Part shown: piece after piece, positions 9,243 through 17,486 of the stretch
Position numbering within the stretch: position 1 is the first letter of the stretch
How the letters are laid out: each line of letters opens with the position of its first letter
NCBI RefSeq assembly: GCF_041415945.1
Contig: NZ_JBGCUS010000001.1
Location: 2,294,001 to 2,358,000, forward strand
Direction: 5' to 3'
DNA: 64,000 nt
DNA from: Ancylobacter sp. IITR112
GTDB lineage: Bacteria; Pseudomonadota; Alphaproteobacteria; Rhizobiales; Xanthobacteraceae
Notes under the pieces: model-generated
Told to the model about the DNA's origin: nothing
What the model saw: only the letters and a program-made list of their open reading frames with translations
Database searches by the model: none
Translations under genes and position numbers: made by a program

Positions 9243-9884
9243 ATGCTCAAGCTCCATGCCATGCAAAGCTCCGGCAATTCCTACAAGGTGCGGCTGCTGC
9301 TGGCCCGGCTCGGCCTGCCCTTCGAACTGGTGGATGTCGATCTGCTGCGCGGCGAGAACCGCACGCCGGATTTCCTGATGAAGAACCCGGAAGGGCGGGT
9401 GCCGCTGCTGGAACTGCCGGGCGGGCGCTATCTGCCGGAATCGAACGCCATCCTGTTCTATCTCGCCGACGGCACGGGACTGCTGCCCAACGACCCGCTC
9501 GGCCGGGCGGAGGCGCTGCGCTGGATGTTTTTCGAACAGCACAGCGTCGATTCCTCCATCGGCCATGCCCGCTTCTGGCTGAAGCTGGTGCGCGGCGGGC
9601 GTGACCTGCGCACCCACGACATCGACCGCTGGATGGAGGAAGGCTACGCCGCGCTCGGCGTGATGGAGCGCCACCTCGCGCGCCGGCCCTTCTTCATCGA
9701 CGGCACGCTGAGCGTCGCCGATATCGCCCTTTACGCCCATACCCACCTCGCCCATGAGGGCGATTTCGACCTCGGCACGTTTCCCCAGGTGCGCAATTGG
9801 CTGAAGCGGGTGGAATCGCAGCCCGGCCATGTGGCGATGGACTGGCGCCCGGCGCCTTTGTTGCAGAACGTTAACAGCGCTTAA
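9243..9884 (+). CDS. glutathione S-transferase family protein
   Basis: The 213-residue protein has the thioredoxin-like N-terminal GST domain (MLKLHAMQSSGNSYKVRLLLARL, then NPEGRVPLLELPGGRYLPESNAILFYLA) with the cis-proline VPLLEL and the glutathione-binding ESNAI. An all-helical C-terminal domain follows, including the N-capping box SVADIALYAHTH. Ser/Asn near residues 9-12 occupy the position of the activating residue. The substrate is unknown. Upstream is the divergent aatA promoter region. Confidence 0.9.
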   Translation: MLKLHAMQSSGNSYKVRLLLARLGLPFELVDVDLLRGENRTPDFLMKNPEGRVPLLELPGGRYLPESNAILFYLADGTGLLPNDPLGRAEALRWMFFEQHSVDSSIGHARFWLKLVRGGRDLRTHDIDRWMEEGYAALGVMERHLARRPFFIDGTLSVADIALYAHTHLAHEGDFDLGTFPQVRNWLKRVESQPGHVAMDWRPAPLLQNVNSA

Positions 9885-10013
9885 CCACTTGCCCTGAAAT
9901 GGCCTAGAAATGGCACCGGGTCGCGCAAAGTGGCGTCCCCGGCCAGCCGCCTTCCCCTCCCAACTTACCGTCAGCCAAGGGCACCCGCCCGGATGGACAG
10001 AAGGGAGTTCGCC

Positions 10014-10355
10014 ATGACCGTTCCGATGTCGAACCAGTTCCCCGCCGCCCTGCCGCAGGATGGCACGGTGGCGACCGCGCGCTACACCGCCGGCCGGCGG
10101 CTGCGCCGCGCCGCGCTGGAAGCGGGCGTCGTGCTGTCGCTGACCGTTGCCATCGTCGCCGTGCTCTGCCTGTTCGGCCTGCAGCGGGCCTCCGCTTTCG
10201 ACGTGGTGCACGGCCCGGCCTCCGATGGCCGGATCGCCATCGGCGCGTTCCTGCTCGTGGCCTTTGTCGGCCTCTCCGGCCTCACCACCTTCATGCTGCG
10301 CAGCACGCTTCAGTCCGCCGAAGCGGGTGCGCAATCGCGCCGCCCCCGGGGCTGA
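10014..10355 (+). CDS. small inner-membrane protein, unknown function
   Basis: The 113-residue product has two predicted membrane helices (about residues 36-55, GVVLSLTVAIVAVLCLFGL, and 75-95, IAIGAFLLVAFVGLSGLTTF) joined by a short polar loop, and a basic N-terminus. The ATG at 10014 is preceded by GAAGGGAG at the right distance. I do not recognise a family. It lies alone on the plus strand, 138 bases before the sugar dehydrogenase gene, and co-transcription with it is possible. Confidence 0.6.
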   Translation: MTVPMSNQFPAALPQDGTVATARYTAGRRLRRAALEAGVVLSLTVAIVAVLCLFGLQRASAFDVVHGPASDGRIAIGAFLLVAFVGLSGLTTFMLRSTLQSAEAGAQSRRPRG

Positions 10356-10493
10356 ACGCGCCGCTGATAGGGCGTGCCCGAAGGCGCACGCCTTCCGCCA
10401 CCTTGTCCTAACGGCATCGTGCATGCGCGGCGATTGGCCTGCCCGGCGCGGTGCTCTAACCATACGGCTCGCAACCGAACCCCGGAGCGCGCC

Positions 10494-11660
10494 GTGCCGC
10501 ATCCCCTCTCCCGCCTTCTCGCCCCGCTCGCGGCGCTGATTCTCGCCACCACCGCCAGCCTCGCACAGACGGAAGGCGAGCCGGTGGAGGTGCCCTCCTC
10601 GATCGGGCGGCTGAGCGTCGAGACTGTCGCCGCCGGCCTGCGCAGCCCCTGGGGCCTCGCCTTCCTGCCCGATGGCCGCATGCTTGTGACCGAGCGCCCC
10701 GGCACGCTGCGCCTCGTCAGCCGCAGCGGCACCGTTTCCGCCCCCGTCGCCGGCGTGCCGCCGGTGTTCGCGCGCGGCCAGGGCGGGCTGCTGGATGTGG
10801 CGCTGGCCCCGGATTTCGAGACCAGCCGGCTGGTCTATCTCTCCTATGCCGAGCCGCGCGAAGGGGCTTCCGGCACCTCGGTGGCACGCGGCCGGCTGGT
10901 GGAGGTCAATGGCGATGCCAAGCTGGAGAATCTCCAGGTCATCTTCCGCCAGTCGCCCGCCGCCGGCGGCAGCAACCATTATGGCTCCCGCCTCGTCTTC
11001 GCCCGCGACGGCACGCTGTTCGTCACGCTGGGCGACCGCTATTCCCAGCGCGAGCAGGCGCAGAACCTGACCAACCACATCGGCAAGATCGTCCGCATCA
11101 CGCCGGAAGGCGAAGCGCCGGCCGACAACCCGTTCCGCCAGAAGAACAGCGCCCGGCCGGAAATCTGGAGCTATGGCCACCGCAATGTGCAGGGCGCGGC
11201 GCTCGATCCGGCCACCGGCAAGCTCTGGACCATCGAGCACGGCGCGCGCGGCGGTGATGAGCTGAACCAACCCGAAGCCGGCAAAAATTATGGCTGGCCG
11301 GTCATCTCCTATGGCCGCGACTATTCCGGCGCGGCGATCGGCGAAGGCACGCGGAAGGCCGGCATGGAACAGCCGGTGAAGTATTGGGATCCGTCCTTCG
11401 CGCCCTCCGGCCTCGCCTTCTACACCGGCACGCTGATGCCGGACTGGAAGGGCGACCTGTTCGCCGGCGGGCTTTCCGGCACGCGGCTGGTGCGTCTGCG
11501 GCTGGACCCGTCGCGCACAAGCGTGGTCGAGGAGGAGGTGCTGCTGACCGACCTTAATGCCCGCATCCGCGATGTGCGCCAGGGACCGGACGGCGCGCTG
11601 TGGCTGCTCACCGACGATCCCTCCAACGGCCGGCTGCTGCGTGTCGCGCCGGCCGAGTGA
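10494..11660 (+). CDS. PQQ-dependent sugar dehydrogenase (glucose/sorbosone dehydrogenase family)
   Basis: The 388-residue exported protein has a signal peptide ([21 protein letters not shown], cut near residue 22-24) and a six-bladed propeller with the family motifs [77 protein letters not shown] and [11 protein letters not shown]. These correspond to the Asd/soluble glucose dehydrogenase fold that oxidises aldoses with PQQ in the periplasm. The GTG at 10494 has GGAG eight bases upstream and begins the signal peptide; open frame upstream lacks one. Whether the organism makes PQQ is not visible here. The gene is convergent with a DMT gene four bases away. Confidence 0.9.
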   Translation: MPHPLSRLLAPLAALILATTASLAQTEGEPVEVPSSIGRLSVETVAAGLRSPWGLAFLPDGRMLVTERPGTLRLVSRSGTVSAPVAGVPPVFARGQGGLLDVALAPDFETSRLVYLSYAEPREGASGTSVARGRLVEVNGDAKLENLQVIFRQSPAAGGSNHYGSRLVFARDGTLFVTLGDRYSQREQAQNLTNHIGKIVRITPEGEAPADNPFRQKNSARPEIWSYGHRNVQGAALDPATGKLWTIEHGARGGDELNQPEAGKNYGWPVISYGRDYSGAAIGEGTRKAGMEQPVKYWDPSFAPSGLAFYTGTLMPDWKGDLFAGGLSGTRLVRLRLDPSRTSVVEEEVLLTDLNARIRDVRQGPDGALWLLTDDPSNGRLLRVAPAE

Positions 11661-11663
11661 GGC

Positions 11664-12029
11664 TCACGACCATTTCTGGAAGATGAAGAATGCGCCGAGC
11701 GCGATCAGCGCGAAGCCGATCAGATGGTTCCAGTGGAACGGCTCCTTCAGCCAAAGCACCGAGAAGCCGGCGAACACCACCAGGGTGATCACCTCCTGCA
11801 TGGTCTTGAGTTCCACCGTGGAATAGACGGCGGAGCCGTAGCGGTTGGCCGGCACGGCCAGGCAGTACTCGAAAAAGGCGATGCCCCAGCTCGCCAGGAT
11901 CGCGATGAGCAGCGGCGAGGATTTGTGCTTGAGGTGGCCGTACCAGGCGAAGGTCATGAAGATGTTCGAGGCGAACAGCAGCACGACCGGCGTCAGCGCG
12001 GGCGGCAGGAGCGACGACAGGGCGGGCAT
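11664..12029 (-). CDS. DMT-superfamily small membrane protein (DUF486)
   Basis: The 121-residue protein consists almost wholly of four membrane helices. The sequence LLFASNIFMTFAWYGHLK, then LASWGIAFFEYCLAVPANRYGS, EVITLVVFAGFSVLWLKEPFHWNHLIGFALIALGAFFIF is the DUF486 family, related to small multidrug-resistance and EamA half-transporters. A transport role is likely but the substrate is unknown; the protein probably works as a dimer. It starts at an ATG at 12029 and is convergent with the sugar dehydrogenase gene. Confidence 0.88.
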   Translation of the reverse strand: MPALSSLLPPALTPVVLLFASNIFMTFAWYGHLKHKSSPLLIAILASWGIAFFEYCLAVPANRYGSAVYSTVELKTMQEVITLVVFAGFSVLWLKEPFHWNHLIGFALIALGAFFIFQKWS

Positions 12030-12372
12030 GGGGGGATTCCGGTTGCGACTGCGCCGAGCATCACCGCCCGCCCGCCGCCGTCAATGGCGCGGCGCGCAGT
12101 TCTGCCGTGCGCGACAGGTCGCTGACACCAGCTTTTAGCCGGCCACGCCCGGCAGGTCGCGATCACAGTTTCGTTAGCAGCCGGACGTCGCCCCCTACGC
12201 CGCAACCTCCGGACGGCCCACCATTACCGCAACGGATTGGTTCCGTTCTGGAATCCGGAATGCCAGCAGCACCGGCGAGGCGGCGCCTGCAACCTTTGCA
12301 CGAAGCGCCGCCTTTTTCTGTCGGCGCCGGGCACATCGCCATGACGCCACTGTCTGAAACAGGGAGAGCGTC
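12030..12372. other. 343-bp intergenic region between divergent genes
   Basis: This gap separates the divergent DMT and glycine-rich protein genes and must contain both promoters. Open frames across it are proline- and arginine-rich and look like GC-skew artefacts. No clear hairpin, repeat or promoter element stands out. Confidence 0.5.
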
Positions 12373-13644
12373 ATGCAGCGAAGCGAGACACGAAAAGGCC
12401 GTTTGGCCCTCGTCAGCACCGGCTTCCTCGCCGCGTGCCTGGTGATGGCGACGGCACCAGCCGATGCACGGCTGGGTGGACTGGGCGGCGGCAAGCGAGG
12501 CGGCGAAAGCGGCGCCTCGGCCGGCAGCCGAAGCGATGGCGGCAGCAAGAGCGCCAGCAGCCGCAGCGGCGGCAGCGGCGGCCTTGGCGGCTCGGTTGGC
12601 CGGGCCGCCTCCGGCCTTGGCCGCTCTGTCGGCGGCGCGGTTTCCGGCGTCGGCCGCGCGGCCGGCGGCGCGCTGTCCGGTGTTGGCGGCGGTGTGAGCC
12701 GGGCGGGTGACGCGGCCAGCGCCAGCAGTGGCGGCACCGGGCTGGGCGGCGCCGTTGGCGGCGCGGCCAGCGGGCTCGGTGGTGCCGTGTCGGGTATCGG
12801 CGCGGGCGTTTCCGGCGCGACGAGCGGGCTCGGCAGTGCCGTTGGCGGCACGCTGGGAGGCGGTCTCGGCTCCACACTCGGCGGGGTCGGCGCTATGGGC
12901 GAGCGGCCCCGCCGGGGCGACGCCACCACCTCCGCCACCGGACGCGCGCCGGTCGCGGCCAATGTGGTCGGCCTGCAGATCGAACTGCTCAAGCGCGGCC
13001 AGCGCCCGCTCGGCATCCGCCGCAGCACCAGCGGCAACATTGCGGATGTGAACGCGAATCTGCTCGGCCGGCGCGGCGTCAATGCCGATGTCGCGGTGGG
13101 CACGTCGCGCCAGCGCCCGCTGGGTGTCGATGCGCGGATCGGCGCGCTCGGTCCGCGCGGCGTCAATGCCACCGCGGACGCCACGCTGGGCGACCGTCGC
13201 CCGGCTTCGCGCAGCCTCGCCGATGCCAATGTCGGTATCAACGCGCTCGGTCCGCGCGGCCTCACCAGCGCCAATAGCGCGACCATTGGCGGCGTGCAGG
13301 CGGTGGATGTGGAAAGCCGCACCACGCTGGGCGGCCCGCGCGGCCTGCGCGCCAATGCCGATGTGGATGTCGGCGGCGAGAACACGGCGGCGGTCGGCGT
13401 CGATATCGGCATCGGCGGCGGTGGCGGCCCCGGAGGACCGGGCGGTCCGGGGGGGCCCGGGGGTCCGGGCGGTCCGGGCACGCCCGGCGGGCCGTCGGCC
13501 GGTGGTCCCTCGGCCACGCCGGGTGGCAGCCTCAACGGCTCCGACATGGCGGCGAAGAAGACCCGTTGCTCCGGCGTGCTGTCCGAACCGCGCGCCTATG
13601 ATGCCGGCCTCGTGGCGCTGTGCCGCGACCTTGTCGGCGGCTGA
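12373..13644 (+). CDS. glycine-rich exported protein with collagen-like tract
   Basis: The 423-residue product has a signal peptide (ALVSTGFLAACLVMATAPADA) and then a low-complexity region (about 35-175) of degenerate repeats such as SVGGAVSGVGRAAGGALSGVG. A second region (about 195-345) repeats an approximately 30-residue unit containing LGPRGVNA or LGRRGVNADV. A GPGGPGGPG tract of about eight GGP-type triplets follows (about 354-380). The tail contains two cysteines (CSGVLSEPRAYDAGLVALC) and resembles a folded end domain. No known enzyme motif is present. A surface or matrix structural role is plausible but unproven. Start ATG at 12373 follows GGGAGAGCGTC. Confidence 0.72.
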   Translation: MQRSETRKGRLALVSTGFLAACLVMATAPADARLGGLGGGKRGGESGASAGSRSDGGSKSASSRSGGSGGLGGSVGRAASGLGRSVGGAVSGVGRAAGGALSGVGGGVSRAGDAASASSGGTGLGGAVGGAASGLGGAVSGIGAGVSGATSGLGSAVGGTLGGGLGSTLGGVGAMGERPRRGDATTSATGRAPVAANVVGLQIELLKRGQRPLGIRRSTSGNIADVNANLLGRRGVNADVAVGTSRQRPLGVDARIGALGPRGVNATADATLGDRRPASRSLADANVGINALGPRGLTSANSATIGGVQAVDVESRTTLGGPRGLRANADVDVGGENTAAVGVDIGIGGGGGPGGPGGPGGPGGPGGPGTPGGPSAGGPSATPGGSLNGSDMAAKKTRCSGVLSEPRAYDAGLVALCRDLVGG

Positions 13645-13664
13645 GGCGCGGGCGTTTTGAACAG

Positions 13665-13696
13665 GCCGCTCCGGCCCGGCGCCGGGGCGGCTTTTT
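13665..13696 (+). terminator. intrinsic terminator of the glycine-rich protein gene
   Basis: An 11-bp stem (13665-13675 with 13681-13691, one G-T pair) and a five-base loop are followed by TTTTT at 13692-13696, 21 bases past the stop. Confidence 0.85.
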
Positions 13697-13808
13697 CGCG
13701 TCGGGGCCCACGCCTGTCGCAACATGCCGCCCGACGTTACGGAACGTCTTTGCACCGCCGCGATTGCAGGGGAGTATCAGTGGCTTCCCGAATCCGGTTT
13801 TCTCCCCC

Positions 13809-14780
13809 ATGGTCCAGTTGCTTGTCCTTTTGAACGCAAATGCCGGCACGCTGCTGGACCGCGACGCCGAGGAGGTGCGCCGGCGCATCGCCGAAGCGCT
13901 CGACGGCGGCGAACGAAGCGTCGAGGTGCGCCTGCTGCGCGGCAAGGAACTGGTTAAGGCCATCCGCGCCTCCGGCACCGGCGAGCACGAGACGGTCATC
14001 GTCGGCGGCGGCGATGGCAGCGTCAGCCTGGCGGTGCAGAGCCTGGAGGGGTCCGGCAAGGCGCTCGGCATCCTGCCCCTCGGCACGCTCAACCTGCTCG
14101 CCACCGATCTCGGCATGCCGCGCGATCTCGACGCCGCGATCGGCGCGCTCAGTGAAGCGAGCGTCGGAGAGATCGACGTGGCAACGCTGAACGGGCGCCG
14201 CTTCCACACCATTTCCGGCATGGGCTTCTTCAGCCAGATGGCGCGGGCACGCGAAACCGCCCGGCGCTGGAAGCTCTGGCGCTTCCTCGCCGTCGCCATC
14301 GCCGCCATCTACGCGCTGCGCCGCAGCGGCCGCTTCGATCTCGACGTGACCGTCGACGGCACCGACCACCATTTTCAGGCATTCGCCGCGCTGGTCTCGG
14401 TCAACCGCTTCACCGGCCCGGGCTGGCGCCGCAGCCGGCTGGACGAGGGCGTGCTGGAACTCCATGTCGCGGAAGATCGCGGCGGTCTCGCGCTGTTGCG
14501 AGCCGGGGCGGACATGGTCACCGACAATTGGCGCGACAATCCCGGCATCATCAGCCTGACCGGCCGGGACATCGTGCTGCGCCGCGCCAACCGCGCCCGC
14601 GTCTGGGTGTCAACCGATGGCGAACTCGGCCGCGAGGAGATGCCGCTCAACTATAAAATCGCGCCGCGCGGGCTGAGGGTGCTGGTCCCCCCGCCCGCCG
14701 ACGGCACCGAGCCGGTGGTCGAGGCCGCTGGCGCAGCCCCGACGCGCGAAGAGGCGGCTCAGAGCGGCTCGATCTCATAG
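13809..14780 (+). CDS. diacylglycerol kinase family lipid kinase
   Basis: The 323-residue protein has the DAGK catalytic domain: VLLNANAGTLL at the start, the nucleotide-binding GGGDGSVSLAVQSLEGSGKALGILPLGTLNLLATDLGMP around residues 59-98, and a C-terminal YegS/sphingosine-kinase-like half with ISGMGFFSQMARARE and STDGELGREEMPLNYKI. Members phosphorylate diacylglycerol or related lipids at the inner membrane. The usual GGDGT appears as GGDGS. The ATG at 13809 puts the first motif at the normal place. Its 3' end overlaps the convergent SIMPL gene by 22 bases. Confidence 0.88.
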   Translation: MVQLLVLLNANAGTLLDRDAEEVRRRIAEALDGGERSVEVRLLRGKELVKAIRASGTGEHETVIVGGGDGSVSLAVQSLEGSGKALGILPLGTLNLLATDLGMPRDLDAAIGALSEASVGEIDVATLNGRRFHTISGMGFFSQMARARETARRWKLWRFLAVAIAAIYALRRSGRFDLDVTVDGTDHHFQAFAALVSVNRFTGPGWRRSRLDEGVLELHVAEDRGGLALLRAGADMVTDNWRDNPGIISLTGRDIVLRRANRARVWVSTDGELGREEMPLNYKIAPRGLRVLVPPPADGTEPVVEAAGAAPTREEAAQSGSIS

Positions 14781-15496
14781 ACCACGGTGACGCCGGCGCG
14801 CACCTGCGTCTCGCCGGCTTCCACCGGCACCGAATCCATCTTCTCCGCCCGGGCGGCCATCATCATCATGCGCGGCATGGGCTGGGGCGCGGCATCGCTG
14901 TTGATCGACACCACCCGCACCAGCCGCACCCCGGCGGCACCGGCGATGATCTCGGCCTGATGGCGGGCGTCCTTCACCGCCTCCGCGCGGGCGGCATCTT
15001 CCAGCTTGCCGGGTTCGGCGAGGTCGAAGGCGATGCCGCCGATCTGGTTGGCGCCATTGGTGACGAGCTGATCGAGCAGGTCGCCGAGCTTGCCGAGATC
15101 GCGCAGCCGCACGGTGACGGAATTGGTCACCTGATAGGAGGCGATGCGCAGCGGATCGCCGTCCTTCTTCTGCGGCGCGTATTGCGGCTGCACGGAAAAG
15201 CCGGAGGTGGAGACATCGCGCCCCTCGACACCGGCGGCCTTGATCGCCGCGATCATCGTGGCCACGGCGGCGGAATTGGCGTCGAGCGCCTCGCGCGCGG
15301 TCTTGCCCTCGCTCACCACGCCGGAGGTCAGCGTCGCCCGGTCCGGCACGGCGCTGGCCGTGCCTTCGCCGGACACCGCGAGCGTCGCCCGCCGGGCATT
15401 GGGCGCGAGATCCTGCGCGGCGAGCGGCGACAGGCTGGCGAAAAGCGCGGCCGTGCCGAGAAGGGCGGCGCAGGCGGTGGCGCGGATGAACTTCAT
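14759..15496 (-). CDS. SIMPL (DUF541) domain periplasmic protein
   Basis: The 245-residue product has a signal peptide (CAALLGTAALFASLSPLAAQ). The mature part shows the SIMPL pattern: TLAVSGEGTASAVPDRATLTSGVVSEGKTAREALDANSAAVATMIAAIKAAGV, then DVSTSGFSVQPQYAP and YQVTNSVTVRLRDLGKLGDLLDQLV, and near the end a VRVVSINSDAAPQPMPRMMMMAARA stretch. The family is linked to oxidative-stress tolerance (E. coli YggE) and forms ring assemblies; the molecular activity is unknown. The ATG at 15496 is preceded by AGGAAG. It is not linked to other genes in an operon. Confidence 0.9.
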   Translation of the reverse strand: MKFIRATACAALLGTAALFASLSPLAAQDLAPNARRATLAVSGEGTASAVPDRATLTSGVVSEGKTAREALDANSAAVATMIAAIKAAGVEGRDVSTSGFSVQPQYAPQKKDGDPLRIASYQVTNSVTVRLRDLGKLGDLLDQLVTNGANQIGGIAFDLAEPGKLEDAARAEAVKDARHQAEIIAGAAGVRLVRVVSINSDAAPQPMPRMMMMAARAEKMDSVPVEAGETQVRAGVTVVYEIEPL

Positions 15497-15747
15497 GTCT
15501 TTCACTTCCTTGCACTTGCTTGAAACCGGCCGGCAAAGGGGGGGCGGCGCGGCCGGCGCGGTGACGATGCGGCAGGCCAGAGCACCGCGCGAAGGCGGCG
15601 GCATTGCGGCGGCGGCGCCGATCCCTCCCCTCGCGGCGGTGCTCCCGCATGCCGCCGGCCCTCCCTCGACCCGGCCGGGCGGATCGAGCGGATCGGGCGG
15701 GGAGAGAGCGGGCGGGCAGCCGGCCCTCCGTCACGCCGCCGCCGTCC

Positions 15748-15786
15748 CGTGCCCCCGTCTCGTGCCCCCGTCTCGTGCCCCCGCCC
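15748..15786. repeat. three tandem 13-bp repeats in an intergenic region
   Basis: The unit CGTGCCCCCGTCT occurs at 15748-15760 and 15761-15773, with a third copy at 15774-15786 differing in its last bases. It lies about 95 bases before the tRNA gene, where no gene is visible. It could be slippage-generated or be read into the SIMPL upstream region. No function is evident. Confidence 0.75.
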
Positions 15787-15879
15787 GCATGCCGGGGTGG
15801 ACGACGCAGGCAATCCGGTTGGCGCGGGCGCCGGCCTTTGCTAGTTTCGCGCGCCCGCCGCACCGCCATGCCGCCGGCC

Positions 15880-15955
15880 GGGCCTGTAGCTCAATGGTTA
15901 GAGCCGACCGCTCATAACGGTCTGGTTGCAGGTTCGAGTCCTGCCGGGCCCACCA
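15880..15955 (+). tRNA. tRNA with CAU anticodon, most likely tRNA-Ile2 (lysidine type)
   Basis: The 76-base gene folds as a cloverleaf: acceptor GGGCCTG/CGGGCCC, D-arm GCTC/GAGC, anticodon stem GACCG/CGGTC with loop CTCATAA (anticodon CAT), T-arm GCAGG/CCTGC with TTCGAGT, and an encoded CCA end. Elongator Met, initiator Met and Ile2 share this anticodon. The acceptor has C4-G69 and C5-G68 pairs, which are recognition elements of the lysidine synthetase TilS and differ from tRNA-Met. It lacks the initiator's unpaired first position, so initiator fMet is excluded. Ile2 reading AUA is preferred. Automated callers may label it tRNA-Met. Confidence 0.93.
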
Positions 15956-16151
15956 AATCCGCCGATGCCGCGTGCGCCACCCGCTACGAAGATACCGCAA
16001 GGCAATCCGCCCCTCGCCGGGCTTTGGCGAGTGTCCGCACATGCTGGGGCCCGCCTTCGTCGTAGCTGTTGGCGACCGACACGCGACCGCTTCCAATAGC
16101 GGTGGCGAAATGGCAGTGTGCCGCCCTCCGCGTGGGGCGAAAACCTTATCA

Positions 16152-17486
16152 ATGCTTAAGCTGTGCTTTCTTCTCATCGGCGCACCCTCGTTCCGTGCCC
16201 GCTGGTACGTGATTGCTTCTCTGGGTGGTGTCTTCGTGACACTTGCCACTCTGCTGGCCATCGACGCCTCGGACGGGGTCACCATCGTCACCCGCGAGGC
16301 GCTTGGCACCGTGTTCGTGATCAACGGGCTGGGCGCCCTGCTCGTCTTCATGGGCCGGGCGGAGGGAACGATGCGCGCCCTGCTGTTCCTCAAGGCCGCC
16401 GCCCTGCTGCTGCTCGGGCTGCTGATCATCCAGCCGCCCGAGTCGGCCGAATGGGTGCTCGCCCTGCTGTTCGGCCTCGCCTTCATGCTCGACGGGCTGG
16501 GGCGCATCGCCACCGGGGTGGTGGTGCGCTTCTCCGGCTGGCGGACCATGGCGGCGATCGGCGCGGTCGAACTGGTGATCGCCGCGCTCATCGTCACCGA
16601 ATGGCCGCTGCCGCACAACCGCAACATTCCCTTCTGCATCGCCCTGCTGCTCGCCCTGTCGGGCTGGCTGCTGCTGCGCCTCGGCTTCATGTTCCGCACG
16701 CTGGAAAGCGAGGCGGCCATTCTCGCCTTGCCGATTTTCGGTGGGCGCGGCTGGTACGACAACGCGCCGGTCATGATCGACACCGGCGACGAGCCGGCGC
16801 CGGACCAGCCGATGATTGTGCATGTGTGGACGCCGGTCGGCTCGGCCTATGCCGCCGAGCGCCGCCTGCTGGTCGACCGCTATATCGCGGCAGTGGACGG
16901 CCATGGCGTGATCTCCACCGGCCATGCCGCGCTGGAAATGCCGCCCGACCTTTACATCAGCCACTACCCCGCCCTGGAGGTGGAGCGCTCCAGCAGCGAT
17001 TTCATCGCCTCGCTGCGCGCCGGCGGCGAGAACGACCTGAAAGGCCGCTTCCAGCCCTCTTATGCCTATGAATCGGACTGGTGGTGCCCGGCAGACCAGA
17101 ATGTCGCGTTCCGCCGCTACAGCCCGCGCCGCCTGCGGGTGTTCTGGGCCGGCTACAAGCAGGACGACACGTACAACCTCACCAACCGCAACTGCTCCGT
17201 GGTGGTGGCGCAGGCGCTCGACGCGGCGCTGGAAGGCACGCTGGCGAGCCGTTTCCCCTGGCTGCGTCTCCTCGGCCTGCTGACCAATCCCGACATCTGG
17301 GTGGCCGCGATGATCCGTTCGCGCGCGCATTCGGCGACCTGGACGCCGGGCCTGGTGCTCGACTATGCCCGCACGCTCTCGCGCATCGTCGAACAGGGCG
17401 ACATCGCCTGGAGCACCCGTCTGCTCGGCTTTCTCAAGCGGGGACGGCGCGGCGCGCGGGACGGCAACGAGGTGCCATCGGCATGA
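16152..17486 (+). CDS. HdeD-like membrane protein fused to a thiol-hydrolase-like C-terminal domain
   Basis: The 444-residue protein starts with about six membrane helices (residues 18-180), with the pattern of the HdeD/DUF308 family (LFGLAFMLDGLGRIATGVVVRFSGWRTMAAIGAVEL). The C-terminal half is soluble. It contains TGHAALEMPPDLYISHYP (His258) and, 90 residues later, DTYNLTNRNCSVVVAQALDAAL (Cys348). A His before a Cys within a GHA-L-E...P and N-C-S setting resembles permuted NlpC/P60 or LRAT-like thiol hydrolases and acyltransferases. This is my own reading, not an assigned family. I chose the ATG at 16152. The gene overlaps the MFS transporter by four bases (ATGA), so the two are co-translated. 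The substrate is unknown. Confidence 0.72.
   Translation: MLKLCFLLIGAPSFRARWYVIASLGGVFVTLATLLAIDASDGVTIVTREALGTVFVINGLGALLVFMGRAEGTMRALLFLKAAALLLLGLLIIQPPESAEWVLALLFGLAFMLDGLGRIATGVVVRFSGWRTMAAIGAVELVIAALIVTEWPLPHNRNIPFCIALLLALSGWLLLRLGFMFRTLESEAAILALPIFGGRGWYDNAPVMIDTGDEPAPDQPMIVHVWTPVGSAYAAERRLLVDRYIAAVDGHGVISTGHAALEMPPDLYISHYPALEVERSSSDFIASLRAGGENDLKGRFQPSYAYESDWWCPADQNVAFRRYSPRRLRVFWAGYKQDDTYNLTNRNCSVVVAQALDAALEGTLASRFPWLRLLGLLTNPDIWVAAMIRSRAHSATWTPGLVLDYARTLSRIVEQGDIAWSTRLLGFLKRGRRGARDGNEVPSA

Noticed and set aside
12030..12372. Promoter or small RNA in the DMT/glycine-rich gap
   Set aside because: No conserved hairpin, AT-rich core or T-tract could be distinguished.
12107..12445. 112-codon open frame overlapping the glycine-rich protein's start
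   Set aside because: Proline/arginine-rich, no ribosome-binding site and out of frame with the signal-peptide gene.
13430..13510. Repeated GGTCCGGG-type DNA in the glycine-rich gene as a CRISPR-like array
   Set aside because: The period is nine bases and encodes Gly-Pro triplets; no spacers exist.
15880..15955. tRNA as an integration site of a mobile element
   Set aside because: No integrase, direct repeat of the tRNA 3' end or foreign composition follows it.
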